A DNA stretch of 64,000 nucleotides from an uncultured Lachnospiraceae bacterium (GTDB taxonomy: Bacteria > Bacillota > Clostridia > Lachnospirales > Lachnospiraceae): the NCBI GenBank assembly GCA_946554445.1, contig CAMNSD010000012.1, forward strand, positions 1 through 64,000, given 5' to 3'. Under the pieces are notes generated by a model. The model saw only the letters and a program-made list of their open reading frames with translations. It made no database searches and was not told where the DNA came from. Below, piece after piece: positions 1 to 8,298 of this stretch (positions are counted from its first letter, which is position 1; the number at the start of each line of letters is the position of its first letter). The position numbers and the translations under genes are program-made.

Positions 1-77
1 AAGGTGCTTTCCTATTTCTTCTATTCTTTTTTCCTACAAAAACTTTACCCTAGCATTTTTGTCAATCAGTGTCAATC

Positions 78-131
78 AGTGTTTAACACTATTGCAAAAT
101 TCTCAAAAGTGATAGAAAATATTACTATCAC
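78..131. promoter_or_regulatory. two candidate operator palindromes
   Basis: Two perfect palindromes lie just upstream of the first gene: AGTGTT-T-AACACT at 78-90 and GTGATAG-N9-CTATCAC at 109-131. A direct repeat of GTCAATCAGT at 61-80 precedes them. Spacing and position suggest binding sites for a dimeric regulator acting on the gene starting at 167. The regulator is not identified. Confidence 0.35.
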
Positions 132-166
132 GACTAGAAACCTTACATAATGGAGAAGAGAATCTG

Positions 167-871
167 ATGGATCATAACGAAATAAAAAGCATCGTATTTT
201 CGCTGGGTGCAGATTTATGCGGAATTGCGGGTATAGATAGATTTGACGACACACCGGAAGGATATCATCCGCTGGATGTACTGCCGTCATGTAAGTCCGT
301 TATTTCCTTCGCCTGCCAGTTCCCGGTGGGGACGCTGGCCTGCAAATCTGCGGTGCCCTATACCAGGGTAAGAAACTCCATTACGACCAAACTGGACGCG
401 ATAGCCTTGGATTTCTGTATAGAGATGGAAAAAAGAGGGATTTTGGCAGTGCCAATCCCTACGAATGAAAGCCAGTGGGATGACAGGACGCAGAGATGGC
501 GGTCGATCGTCTCACAAAAACATGCCGCCCAGGCTGCCGGTCTGGGGACAATCGGGAGAAACACGCTTCTGATCACACCGGAATTTGGCAGTATGGTCTG
601 GCTGGGAGCGGTGTTGACAGAAATGGAACTAGAGCCTGATCCAATACGGGATCCCCTATGTGACGACTGTGATTTGTGCGTTAAGGTCTGCCCGGTCAAT
701 GCGTTGGAAGATGTACAGCTAAAACAGCAGTTATGCTGGGATCATGCTTTTGGGAATAATCAACAGACACAGAATTGGGAAATCTCCTGCCATAAGTGCC
801 GTGACATCTGTCCTTATAATTTCGGCAGCAAGAATCAAATTTTGGCGGACCGTATTCGGCGGGAGCATTGA
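167..871 (+). CDS. QueG-like 4Fe-4S double-cluster protein
   Basis: The 234-residue protein carries two cysteine clusters near its C terminus, CDDCDLCVKVCP and CHKCRDICP, the bis-4Fe-4S arrangement of epoxyqueuosine reductase and related reductases. The N-terminal half resembles the QueG cobalamin-binding region but the protein is much shorter than classical QueG (about 380 residues) and lacks the C-terminal HEAT region. The ATG at 167 has GGAGAAGAG upstream. The stop at 871 lies 15 bases before the AraC gene, so the two are probably co-transcribed. It is likely a soluble redox protein; whether it acts on queuosine or something else cannot be told. Confidence 0.7.
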   Translation: MDHNEIKSIVFSLGADLCGIAGIDRFDDTPEGYHPLDVLPSCKSVISFACQFPVGTLACKSAVPYTRVRNSITTKLDAIALDFCIEMEKRGILAVPIPTNESQWDDRTQRWRSIVSQKHAAQAAGLGTIGRNTLLITPEFGSMVWLGAVLTEMELEPDPIRDPLCDDCDLCVKVCPVNALEDVQLKQQLCWDHAFGNNQQTQNWEISCHKCRDICPYNFGSKNQILADRIRREH

Positions 872-885
872 AAAGTGGGGAGAAG

Positions 886-1518
886 ATGGCGCGCGAAAAG
901 ATTACTTATTATCGAGGCGAAAAAGAGATAACCTATATTTATTGTGAGAATTTTAACAAAACCTATCCGATGCATACCCATGCGGAACATGTGGTGATGG
1001 GGGTTATCCTGCAGGGAAGCATCTGCGTCATCTGCAATGGGCAAAAAAGAATCTACGATGTAGGGGAATGGTTTTACATAGGTCTGGATACGCCTCACGC
1101 TATAGAGCCTGTGGAAGATAAGACCTATTCTATCATAACTATGTGTATACCAGTTCCGGTCATATCATTTGAAAAGGGACAGAAAAATACCGATGCTATG
1201 CAGTTAAAACGACTGATTGCCAATGCACCGCAGCTGCCATTGTCCATAGAGGATATGGCAGGAAGTATCGCGATAAGCCCTTATCATATGATCAGGAAGT
1301 TCAAAAATGCCTGTGGCCTGACGCCGCACCAGTTTCAGATACAGTGCAGAGTCAGGAAAGCACAGAAATTACTGGAAGAGGGACAGCGTGTGATCGAAGC
1401 GGCTTATGCCGCAGGGTTTTGCGATCAGAGCCACTTCGACCGGTGTTTTCATAAGATTGTCAGATTAACGCCAAAGGAATATCAGAAAGCGGTTAAGAGT
1501 TTTCCATTGCGGGCATAA
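886..1518 (+). CDS. AraC-family transcriptional regulator
   Basis: This is a two-domain regulator: an N-terminal cupin sensor with several conserved histidines (HTHAEH near the start) and a C-terminal double helix-turn-helix (IEDMAGSIAISPYHMIRKFK ... GFCDQSHFDRCF ... LTPKEYQ). I use the ATG at 886 because GGGGAGAAG sits just before it; an upstream TTG at 868 overlaps the previous gene and is less likely. Its 3' end overlaps the convergent cupin gene by 26 bases, so transcription of one could affect the other. Target genes are unknown; the adjacent reductase and cupin are the natural candidates. Confidence 0.85.
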   Translation: MAREKITYYRGEKEITYIYCENFNKTYPMHTHAEHVVMGVILQGSICVICNGQKRIYDVGEWFYIGLDTPHAIEPVEDKTYSIITMCIPVPVISFEKGQKNTDAMQLKRLIANAPQLPLSIEDMAGSIAISPYHMIRKFKNACGLTPHQFQIQCRVRKAQKLLEEGQRVIEAAYAAGFCDQSHFDRCFHKIVRLTPKEYQKAVKSFPLRA

Positions 1519-1948
1519 ATTTTGCAAATAAATACAGTCCCTCTTTGCCGGCCGTAACTTCATGAGGGATACCGGCTGGCAGGATGGAAATAGTTCCGGG
1601 TTCATAGGAAATCTGAGTGCCCTCATTGATACAGAAACCGGAACCGGTAATGATTTCATGGGTTTCCAGCTGGGTTTCATGGATGTGGGTTTCGATGCTT
1701 TTATCCGGTGCAATGCGCACCAGATGATAGCTGAACTGCCCTTGCGTGTCGTTAGCGGTGACGATGTGTTTGAGTTCCACGCCTTCGAAGGTGGGATGTT
1801 TCGACCAGGGAATATCAGAGAATGAAGCGGTTCCCGATGGCAGTTTGAGGAAACCTTTGTCAAAGCTTTCAAATAGTGACTGAAATGCAGCTTGATTCCT
1901 AATGTTTCCTTTTTCCTGATTGGTCGTTTCTGAATTTTGTCTAGACAT
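1493..1948 (-). CDS. cupin-domain protein
   Basis: The 151-residue small beta-barrel protein shows cupin motif 1 (ETHIHETQLETHEIITG) and motif 2 (PGTISILPAGIPHEV). An AAGGAGGAAAG ribosome site precedes the ATG at 1948. No enzymatic signature beyond the cupin metal ligands (HxHx(n)E) is visible; such single-domain cupins can be dioxygenases, isomerases or ligand sensors. It is transcribed toward the AraC gene, and the two coding regions overlap at their 3' ends. Confidence 0.8.
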   Translation of the reverse strand: MSRQNSETTNQEKGNIRNQAAFQSLFESFDKGFLKLPSGTASFSDIPWSKHPTFEGVELKHIVTANDTQGQFSYHLVRIAPDKSIETHIHETQLETHEIITGSGFCINEGTQISYEPGTISILPAGIPHEVTAGKEGLYLFAKFMPAMENS

Positions 1949-2194
1949 TGTACTTTCCTCCTTATTGTCTTAGGCGGACAGAGGTATTTACAGACAAATA
2001 TACTAGATACTATGCAAGCTGTGTATTGTCTGAGCGCTGTCCGAAACGATATGCTGTCATTATAAGAGAAAGCATGAAAAAAGACTTGGATAAAATTGCG
2101 GTCTTTAGAAGGAGGAAGAAAAATAATTTATCACCCAAACATGACATACAGATGTCTTGTTTAGACGCGTATAATGATTGCAGAAGGAGAACAG

Positions 2195-3106
2195 ATGAAA
2201 ATAGACAGACAGCTTGGCATCTTATCCATATTGTTACAGCGGGATACGGTTACGGCGCCTTATCTGGCGGAACAGTTCGAGGTTTCCAGAAGGACGATCA
2301 ATCGGGATATCGAAGATTTGTGCAGGGCCGGGATTCCTATTATGACAAGACAGGGAGTGGGCGGCGGTATTTCGATCATGGATGGCTATCGAGTGGACAG
2401 AACGTTGTTTACAAATGCAGAGATGTTGGATATTCTGGCAGGACTTAGAAGTCTTGACAGTGTGAACGGGACGAATCGTTACGGGAAGCTGATGGAGAAA
2501 CTTTCCGCAGGTTATTCCGATTTTATGGTGGGTGACCAGTCCGTACTCATCGACCTGTCGTCTTGGTATAAAGAAGCCCTTGCCCCGAAGATTGAACTGG
2601 TACGCACGGCGATTGAAAAGAGCAGGGAACTGGAATTTTTCTATTATTCACCCAGAGGAGAGTCGCTTCGCCGTATAGAGCCATACTATTTGATATTTCG
2701 CTGGTCGAATTGGTATGTGTGGGGTTTTTGCAAAACAAAAGAGGAGTTTCGTCTGTTTAAATTAAACCGCATGGATCAAATCTGGATGACGGAACTAACT
2801 TTTGCCAAAAGACAGGTGCCTATGCCGGACCTTGATAATGAGAAGATTTTTCCGGGCGGCATTCAAGTGAAAGCACTCTTTGAACCGATGTGTAAATGGC
2901 GGCTGGTGGAAGAATTTGGAACAGGCTGTTTTCAAGAGACGGAGGATGGGAAACTTCTGTTTCAGGCGGACTATACAAGCAGGGAGGACTTACTTACCTG
3001 GCTGCTTACTTTTCGGGATAAGGTGGAACTTTTGGAGCCTGAATATTTAAGGAAAGAACTTCGGGACAGTGTTATACGCATTGTCAAGAAATACAGGGAT
3101 AATTAA
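2195..3106 (+). CDS. YafY-type HTH/WYL transcriptional regulator
   Basis: The N terminus is a DeoR-like winged helix (VTAPYLAEQFEVSRRTINRD), followed by a WYL domain (residues about 135-215, with LRRIEPYYLIFRWSNWYVWG) and a WCX-like C terminus. WYL domains bind small ligands or nucleic acid and control many stress and metabolic genes. The start at 2195 follows AGAAGGAGAACAG; the ATG at 2174 is rejected because it lacks such a site. The short genes after it (YjbR and GyrI-like) are about 130 bases downstream, perhaps a regulated unit, but they have their own leader. Confidence 0.85.
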   Translation: MKIDRQLGILSILLQRDTVTAPYLAEQFEVSRRTINRDIEDLCRAGIPIMTRQGVGGGISIMDGYRVDRTLFTNAEMLDILAGLRSLDSVNGTNRYGKLMEKLSAGYSDFMVGDQSVLIDLSSWYKEALAPKIELVRTAIEKSRELEFFYYSPRGESLRRIEPYYLIFRWSNWYVWGFCKTKEEFRLFKLNRMDQIWMTELTFAKRQVPMPDLDNEKIFPGGIQVKALFEPMCKWRLVEEFGTGCFQETEDGKLLFQADYTSREDLLTWLLTFRDKVELLEPEYLRKELRDSVIRIVKKYRDN

Positions 3107-3239
3107 TAAATAATGTAACACCAATAATATAATGTTAAAACAATAGATGAGTCGTATAGAGACAGATGAATTTGCAGGTCTTTCTGATTATCAAAAGTTT
3201 TATATATGGTTTAATATATGACAGAGGAGGAATACAGAG

Positions 3240-3608
3240 ATGAGATACACATGGATTGACGAATTTTTATTACAAAAACCGGGTGTCACCAAAGATTTAA
3301 AGGAAGAGTGGAATTGGATCCGCTATCAAATCGGCGGCAAGATGTTTGCGGCAGTCTGTCTGGGAGAGGATAACGAGCCGTATTATATCACGCTGAAACT
3401 GGAACCGGCGGAGGGGGATTTCCTACGGCAGCAATACGAGGATATCGTCCCCGGTTATTATATGAATAAGGAGCACTGGAATTCTATCAAACCAGACGGA
3501 GCGGTGCCGGACGATCTTTTGAAGGATTTGCTGGATAAGTCGTATCAACTGGTGCTTAACGGACTCAGTAAGAAAAAGCAGCAGGAGGTTTTAAGACATG
3601 GCGTTTGA
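3240..3608 (+). CDS. MmcQ/YjbR-family protein
   Basis: The 122-residue protein matches the YjbR/MmcQ fold (CyaY-like), with the typical pattern of a basic cleft and the end motif of the type LLDKSYQLVLNGLSKK. AGAGGAGGAATACAGAG precedes the ATG. Members are annotated as DNA-binding but their function is poorly established. The next gene begins inside its last codons (3598), which points to translational coupling. Confidence 0.8.
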   Translation: MRYTWIDEFLLQKPGVTKDLKEEWNWIRYQIGGKMFAAVCLGEDNEPYYITLKLEPAEGDFLRQQYEDIVPGYYMNKEHWNSIKPDGAVPDDLLKDLLDKSYQLVLNGLSKKKQQEVLRHGV

Positions 3609-4230
3609 TTATAAGAAAGAATACAAAGAATTTTATCTGCCCAAAAGCGAACCGGGTATCGTCGAGGTGCCACCCATGAATTTTATTGCAGTCCGCGGTA
3701 AAGGGGATCCGAATGTGGAGGGCGGCGAGTATAAGGAATCAATCGGTCTGCTTTATGGGATTGCTTTTACCATCAAGATGAGCAAAATGGGGGACCATCG
3801 GATCGAAGGATATTTTGACTATGTGGTGCCGCCATTAGAGGGCTTCTGGTGGCAGGAGGGCGTGCAGGGGATAGATTATGCACACAAGGAAGATTTTCAG
3901 TTTATTTCCGTGATTCGTCTCCCGGACTTTGTCACCCGGAAGGATTTTGACTGGGCCATAGAGGAGGCGGCGAGGAAGAAGAAAACAGATTTTTCTAGGG
4001 TGGAATTTTTTACTTATGAAGAAGGACTGTGTGTACAATGTATGCATGTCGGCCCATATGATGATGAACCAGCCACAGTGCAGGCTATGCATGAGTATAT
4101 GACTGCGCAGGGATATGTACTGGATATAACAGACCAAAGGCTGCACCATGAAATTTACTTAAGTGATGTCAGGAGAGTAGCGCCTTCTAAATTAAAGACC
4201 GTTGTCAGACATCCGGTGAAAAAGGTATAA
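3598..4230 (+). CDS. GyrI-like small-molecule-binding domain protein
   Basis: This 210-residue stand-alone GyrI-like (SOUL/bacterial effector-binding) protein shows the family hallmarks: PPMNFIAVRGKGDPN near the N terminus, FWWQ in the middle, and C-terminal HVGPYDDEPAT followed by HHEIYLSD. Such domains hydrolyse or sequester small electrophilic or cyclic compounds, or sense ligands in MerR/AraC regulators. It overlaps the YjbR gene by 11 bases and is followed by a hairpin terminator. Confidence 0.85.
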   Translation: MAFDYKKEYKEFYLPKSEPGIVEVPPMNFIAVRGKGDPNVEGGEYKESIGLLYGIAFTIKMSKMGDHRIEGYFDYVVPPLEGFWWQEGVQGIDYAHKEDFQFISVIRLPDFVTRKDFDWAIEEAARKKKTDFSRVEFFTYEEGLCVQCMHVGPYDDEPATVQAMHEYMTAQGYVLDITDQRLHHEIYLSDVRRVAPSKLKTVVRHPVKKV

Positions 4231-4234
4231 CAAT

Positions 4235-4278
4235 ACCTCTCAAGCAGACTTAGGTATTTCATAGTCTGATTGAGAGGT
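4235..4278. terminator. bidirectional hairpin between convergent genes
   Basis: A 16-base stem with one mismatch (4235-4250 with 4263-4278, CTCTCAA against TTGAGAG) and a 12-base loop lies between the GyrI-like gene and the convergent GGDEF gene. It can terminate transcription from both sides, though T-runs are short. Confidence 0.6.
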
Positions 4279-4291
4279 TTCATGACGATGA

Positions 4292-6220
4292 TTATTCAAC
4301 CGCTTTCTCTTTATATTCTGCATAACGTCCCTTCATTGTACGTTTTACCTCATAGAGGGCTTCGTCCGCATGAGAGAGCAGGTCCTCGATGCTCATGTCC
4401 GGCGTATCCGTCCATGCATAACCGGCGGAGACAGATATGATCTTGACCTGGTCAGATGACACGGCAACTTCATGCTGGGCGAGCATTTCGTAGAAGGTAT
4501 CCAACAAGTCTGTAATCTCGTTTACAGCGTTACAACCGAATAGCATCATACAGAATTCGTCACCGGAACGCCTTGCAGATTGACAATGCTCTTCAGGCAT
4601 TTTCAGCATGATGGCGGCGAACTCCTGAAGGTACAGATCACCAGCGTCATGTCCGTAGGTGTCGTTGATGGATTTAAAGAAATCCAGATCGAGCATTACC
4701 ATGGCGCATATTTGGCCGGATGGCATAGCATGTAATGTTTTGGCGGCCAGGTGTTTGAAAGGGTTATATTTATACAGTCTAGTCAACGGATCATGCGTAT
4801 TTTCGTACTGCATCCGTTTTTTCTGAAGCATATCCTTGGTGACATCCGATATGACGCCAAGACGACCGTCCTCTAATTCGGACATGTGTATGCGGATATA
4901 CTTGTCATCATTGATCTGGTAGATGTCAGTTTCCCCATCCACAGGTGTTTGCGTGAGTGTACAGATATACTGGTCAAATTTGGAATAATCCTGATAAATC
5001 TGCGCTGCTTCCTGATCAGACAACTCCAACAGTCCGCTGAGGCCGGAAGTGACAAATAGATTTTTACCATCCTGCCCGTATTCAAAGGCAGCCAAAGGGA
5101 TGCCGCTGATCTCAATAATGGCGGAGATACGGTCTGAAAGGCTGATGATACTTTTGACCATCTTATTGATGCCGGTACTCAATTCTTCAAATTCGCGATT
5201 ACCGCCCACAGCGACCTGGGTATCCAAATTTCCATTGGTAATCATGGTGAGGTTTTCATTGATGAGGTGTATACCATTAATTACCTTCTTTTTGACCAGA
5301 TAGGTGAGAAGGAGAATAACAGCCGCCTCGATGCACAACAGACATACAAGAGTGGCCAGCATACCCAGCCATAACCGGTGCATCAGGATATTTTGAGGTA
5401 GAGCAGCGCATAGCAATACGTTGTCATACTGCCTGCTCATCACATACATCCGTTGATTATTGCGTCCCTGTTTATAAGCGCCTTTTGAGCAGTCCATTAA
5501 ATCTTCCAACTGATAGCATTCCGCGCTGAAGTCCTGATTGATGCCGTCAGAATGTCCCCGCACCTCCCCGGTACGGGTGTCAACCACAAACAATTCCTCG
5601 CCTTTGTCGGTAGGAAATTTGGAAAAAATATATTCATAGGTGTTTCGCGACTGCGCCTCAAGCTGTCTTGTAGGAGTTAAGCCCACCTGAATGAATCCTT
5701 TCTTAGCCTTCCTGGTAACGCCGATATACTGTACAATCTTTCCTTCTGCTGCATTGGGCTGGGCTTCCTGAATGAAATAGGCATCCTCGCCATCGCTTTC
5801 CAACAGAGGGATAAAGGCGTTGGTCTGCGGATGATCGTGCATGTCCATTCCGATATACTTGGAAACAGAACCCGCCACAATAAAGCCGTTCTCATCGATG
5901 ATGTGTATTTCATCTACATTGAGCAGGTCGGCCAGATATTGCAGTTCCGAGACATCCATGGATATTTCTTCCAGATTGTCCAGAACGTAAGCGGCAGCCT
6001 TGGCTCTGGTCAGATAATCTTCGTCAAGCCCTTCTCGCAGAAGGCGCAGTTCTTCCCGGTTGTTTTCCAGCGTATGGATCATCTGTTCCGTCTTGGTATA
6101 AAAAGTATTATACTGTTGATTTTCCAGGGTTTTCAGACTACAGACAAAATTGATGAGTAGTATCAGTGAAATGGCTGTGGTTACAATGATAAACGTATAT
6201 TTGATAAAGGTTTTCTGCAT
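4292..6220 (-). CDS. membrane sensor diguanylate cyclase (Cache-HAMP-PAS-GGDEF)
   Basis: Residues 8-30 form a first membrane helix, then a roughly 250-residue extracytoplasmic Cache-like sensor, a second helix near 285-308, a HAMP linker, a PAS-like segment around 365-460 and a C-terminal GGDEF domain (LTRLYKYNPF ... LDLDFFKSINDTYGHDAGD). The active-site loop reads RRSGDEF (552-556) instead of GGDEF, and an ordinary RxxD inhibitory site is not evident. Most SGDEF variants keep the metal and GTP residues, so activity is plausible but not certain. It would make cyclic di-GMP at the membrane in response to an external signal. Confidence 0.85.
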   Translation of the reverse strand: MQKTFIKYTFIIVTTAISLILLINFVCSLKTLENQQYNTFYTKTEQMIHTLENNREELRLLREGLDEDYLTRAKAAAYVLDNLEEISMDVSELQYLADLLNVDEIHIIDENGFIVAGSVSKYIGMDMHDHPQTNAFIPLLESDGEDAYFIQEAQPNAAEGKIVQYIGVTRKAKKGFIQVGLTPTRQLEAQSRNTYEYIFSKFPTDKGEELFVVDTRTGEVRGHSDGINQDFSAECYQLEDLMDCSKGAYKQGRNNQRMYVMSRQYDNVLLCAALPQNILMHRLWLGMLATLVCLLCIEAAVILLLTYLVKKKVINGIHLINENLTMITNGNLDTQVAVGGNREFEELSTGINKMVKSIISLSDRISAIIEISGIPLAAFEYGQDGKNLFVTSGLSGLLELSDQEAAQIYQDYSKFDQYICTLTQTPVDGETDIYQINDDKYIRIHMSELEDGRLGVISDVTKDMLQKKRMQYENTHDPLTRLYKYNPFKHLAAKTLHAMPSGQICAMVMLDLDFFKSINDTYGHDAGDLYLQEFAAIMLKMPEEHCQSARRSGDEFCMMLFGCNAVNEITDLLDTFYEMLAQHEVAVSSDQVKIISVSAGYAWTDTPDMSIEDLLSHADEALYEVKRTMKGRYAEYKEKAVE

Positions 6221-6401
6221 AAAGTGACCTGTCTTTTCTATTAATATTTTTCATATATATTGAGATTTCACAAAGAAAACTCCATGATACTTTGTGAAAA
6301 TTCTGTTGCTATTTTCCAAAAGAATTTACTTTTTCTATCATACTTCAAATAGGATATTAATTCAATGTCATCTTTTACGCATTATTGCGTGTTATTACGC
6401 A

Positions 6402-7169
6402 TCATGATGGCAGACCTTGAGCGGCAGAACCGGAAGCGGCAGCAGAACCGGTAAGCTTTTTGAGCAGTCTGCAGCCGTAACCGTACAGGGAAATACTGTG
6501 TTTGGCAGTATCCAGGAAATAGCCAAGACTTGTCCCAGAGTCTACAGCCACCACAATAACAGATGTGGTTGATTTGGGGTATATGACTGTCTCCGTGATG
6601 ATGCGTTCCTTACCCAGATCTTTGATCGTGGTGAAGGTATCTTCGTTGATGTCGTCCATATATACCAACAGGATCAGACAGAGATTATTCCATTTCTTCT
6701 GCGTTTGTTCCAGACGGGATATTTCCCGGTGAAAAGCGCCTTCCAGTTCCGTATCCTGGGTGATACGGATGACGTAATGAATGGAATCCTTTAAAAACGA
6801 CAGCTTTTTTCTCCGATAATATCCGTCCTGTGAATCTTTAAATTTATGACGCAAAAGAAGCGGTTCCCATTCGGTTGGTGCAGGCAGGGCAAGCGTCTTG
6901 AGCGGCTGGTTTTCATAGGTCTGATTCATTCGTCTGCAATCCATATAAATAAGAACCGGATAGGATTTAAAAATAAAAAAGATAGCGAGGACATTACAGC
7001 CGATAAAACTGACAACAGCCAAAGGGATGATGACTTTGCTGTGGAGGCTGTCCTGCATGAAAGCTGCCAGGGTTAAGGAGCCAAAAGCCAGAAAGACCAG
7101 GAGGATTGCCAAAATCCCCCTGACTTTCGCTTTTTTGATTTCTTGATCACTAAAAAGATTATCCGGCAT
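6402..7169 (-). CDS. two-TM hypothetical membrane protein
   Basis: Two adjacent hydrophobic helices (residues about 18-40 and 48-68) anchor a soluble C-terminal domain of about 185 residues that I do not recognise. The C-terminal tail is rich in Ala, Gly and Ser. The ATG at 7169 is preceded by GTG (7172) and a run of ten G residues (coding strand, 7178-7187) located where the ribosome site should be. It may be a member of the signalling block, but no motif shows this. Confidence 0.55.
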   Translation of the reverse strand: MPDNLFSDQEIKKAKVRGILAILLVFLAFGSLTLAAFMQDSLHSKVIIPLAVVSFIGCNVLAIFFIFKSYPVLIYMDCRRMNQTYENQPLKTLALPAPTEWEPLLLRHKFKDSQDGYYRRKKLSFLKDSIHYVIRITQDTELEGAFHREISRLEQTQKKWNNLCLILLVYMDDINEDTFTTIKDLGKERIITETVIYPKSTTSVIVVAVDSGTSLGYFLDTAKHSISLYGYGCRLLKKLTGSAAASGSAAQGLPS

Positions 7170-7177
7170 CACGAATT

Positions 7178-7187
7178 CCCCCCCCCC
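7178..7187 (-). repeat. G10 homopolymer at a ribosome binding site
   Basis: Ten consecutive G residues on the coding strand sit 8 bases before the start codon of the two-TM protein gene and form its only Shine-Dalgarno-like sequence. Tract-length change would alter spacing and strength of the site. Confidence 0.6.
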
Positions 7188-7226
7188 TGCCTGTTTATTA
7201 TTTTATAGTATTAGGGAATCCTTCCT

Positions 7227-7285
7227 CTTATCCGAGGCCGCGAAGCGGTCCTCGCAAAGATAATTTGCTTTGCTAATTATCTTTT
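7227..7285 (+). repeat. GCGAAGC double-hairpin repeat, copy A
   Basis: Hairpin 1 (7233-7254) has stem CGAGG/CCTCG and inner CCGC-GAA-GCGG. Hairpin 2 (7256-7284) pairs AAAGATAATT with AATTATCTTT around a T-T mismatch and a TTT loop, then runs into T residues. It lies between two minus-strand genes and could also act as a terminator. Confidence 0.75.
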
Positions 7286-7308
7286 ATTATATTCTCATCG
7301 AGACGATT

Positions 7309-8004
7309 TTACAAAACATTTCTGTCTTTTCGTTCGTCAGACTTCCTCTGCGAAAGACGCGAAAGCCCCCTCAGCAAGACATATGATAATACTGAAAGAA
7401 TGGCAAAAAAGCAGACGGCTATTCCAATAGCTTGCGGAATTGCTATGTGCTTCCTTATAAACAGGTAAAATACGATACTGAATATTCCTACACAGAGCAA
7501 ACTGATGATTAAGTCGTTTTTCGGAGTGCTTTTTATTATGGTTCCATTCCATGCTCCATTTTTTACAGCGAAGAAAATATAAATCAACCCTCCTACAATT
7601 AAAACTACAGTTTCCCCAGCAATCAGGGAAAAACTTCCATTCATAAACATTTGCACTATAATTGTCGCAGCACATACCAAAAACATGATACTGAACGAAA
7701 GGGCTCCGGCTTTTGCGGCATTTCTTCTTTCCAGTTCATTGTAGTCGGCAACTTTTAATAATGTTTCTTTTAATTCATTATCCATATACTCACTTTTCCT
7801 TTCTCCATTTAGAATCTCTTTGATTTCCACGTCGTAGTATTCAGAAATCTGTACCAAAATACTAAGGTCGGGCAAATTAGTTCCTGTTTCCCATCTGGAA
7901 ACGGTCCTCCCTGAAACCCCCAGGCTTTCCGCCAGGTGCTCTTGTGTGATTCCTTTTTCGTTGCGAAGCTGTTTCAAAAAAACTCCTATCTTCTTTGGAT
8001 TCAT
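7309..8004 (-). CDS. XRE-family regulator with C-terminal membrane helices
   Basis: Residues 1-65 are a Cro/CI helix-turn-helix (LRNEKGITQEHLAESLGVSG, then RTVSRWETG). The remainder has a hydrophilic linker and about four predicted membrane segments, so the DNA-binding domain would be tethered to the membrane. I place the start at 8004, preceded by GGGAGGAAAATTT; the open frame extends 50 codons further upstream, but that part has no ribosome site and unlikely composition. Membrane XRE regulators of this shape often respond to envelope stress or control neighbouring transporters; no target is evident here. Confidence 0.8.
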   Translation of the reverse strand: MNPKKIGVFLKQLRNEKGITQEHLAESLGVSGRTVSRWETGTNLPDLSILVQISEYYDVEIKEILNGERKSEYMDNELKETLLKVADYNELERRNAAKAGALSFSIMFLVCAATIIVQMFMNGSFSLIAGETVVLIVGGLIYIFFAVKNGAWNGTIIKSTPKNDLIISLLCVGIFSIVFYLFIRKHIAIPQAIGIAVCFFAILSVLSYVLLRGLSRLSQRKSDERKDRNVL

Positions 8005-8298
8005 AAATTTTCCTCCCTTCGCATACAGGCTACTCTTTTCTGACATGGAAGAACACGACACAAAGCGAGAAATGCCGCTGATTCCGTACCAGACGATAGT
8101 GTCTATGACTGCTTTCATGACTTTTGGCCATGTTCTAATTTTTTCACAGATCAATTACCTCTGCAATATCGTAATCAAAGATTTTACAAATATTTTCTGA
8201 CAGTATTGTCGGTTTTGTCTGGGTTGTGCTTTTCCTTTCCTCTTGGTAAAATAAGGGGGACGGAAACAGCAATACAACAATGCAAAGGAAATAGAGAT

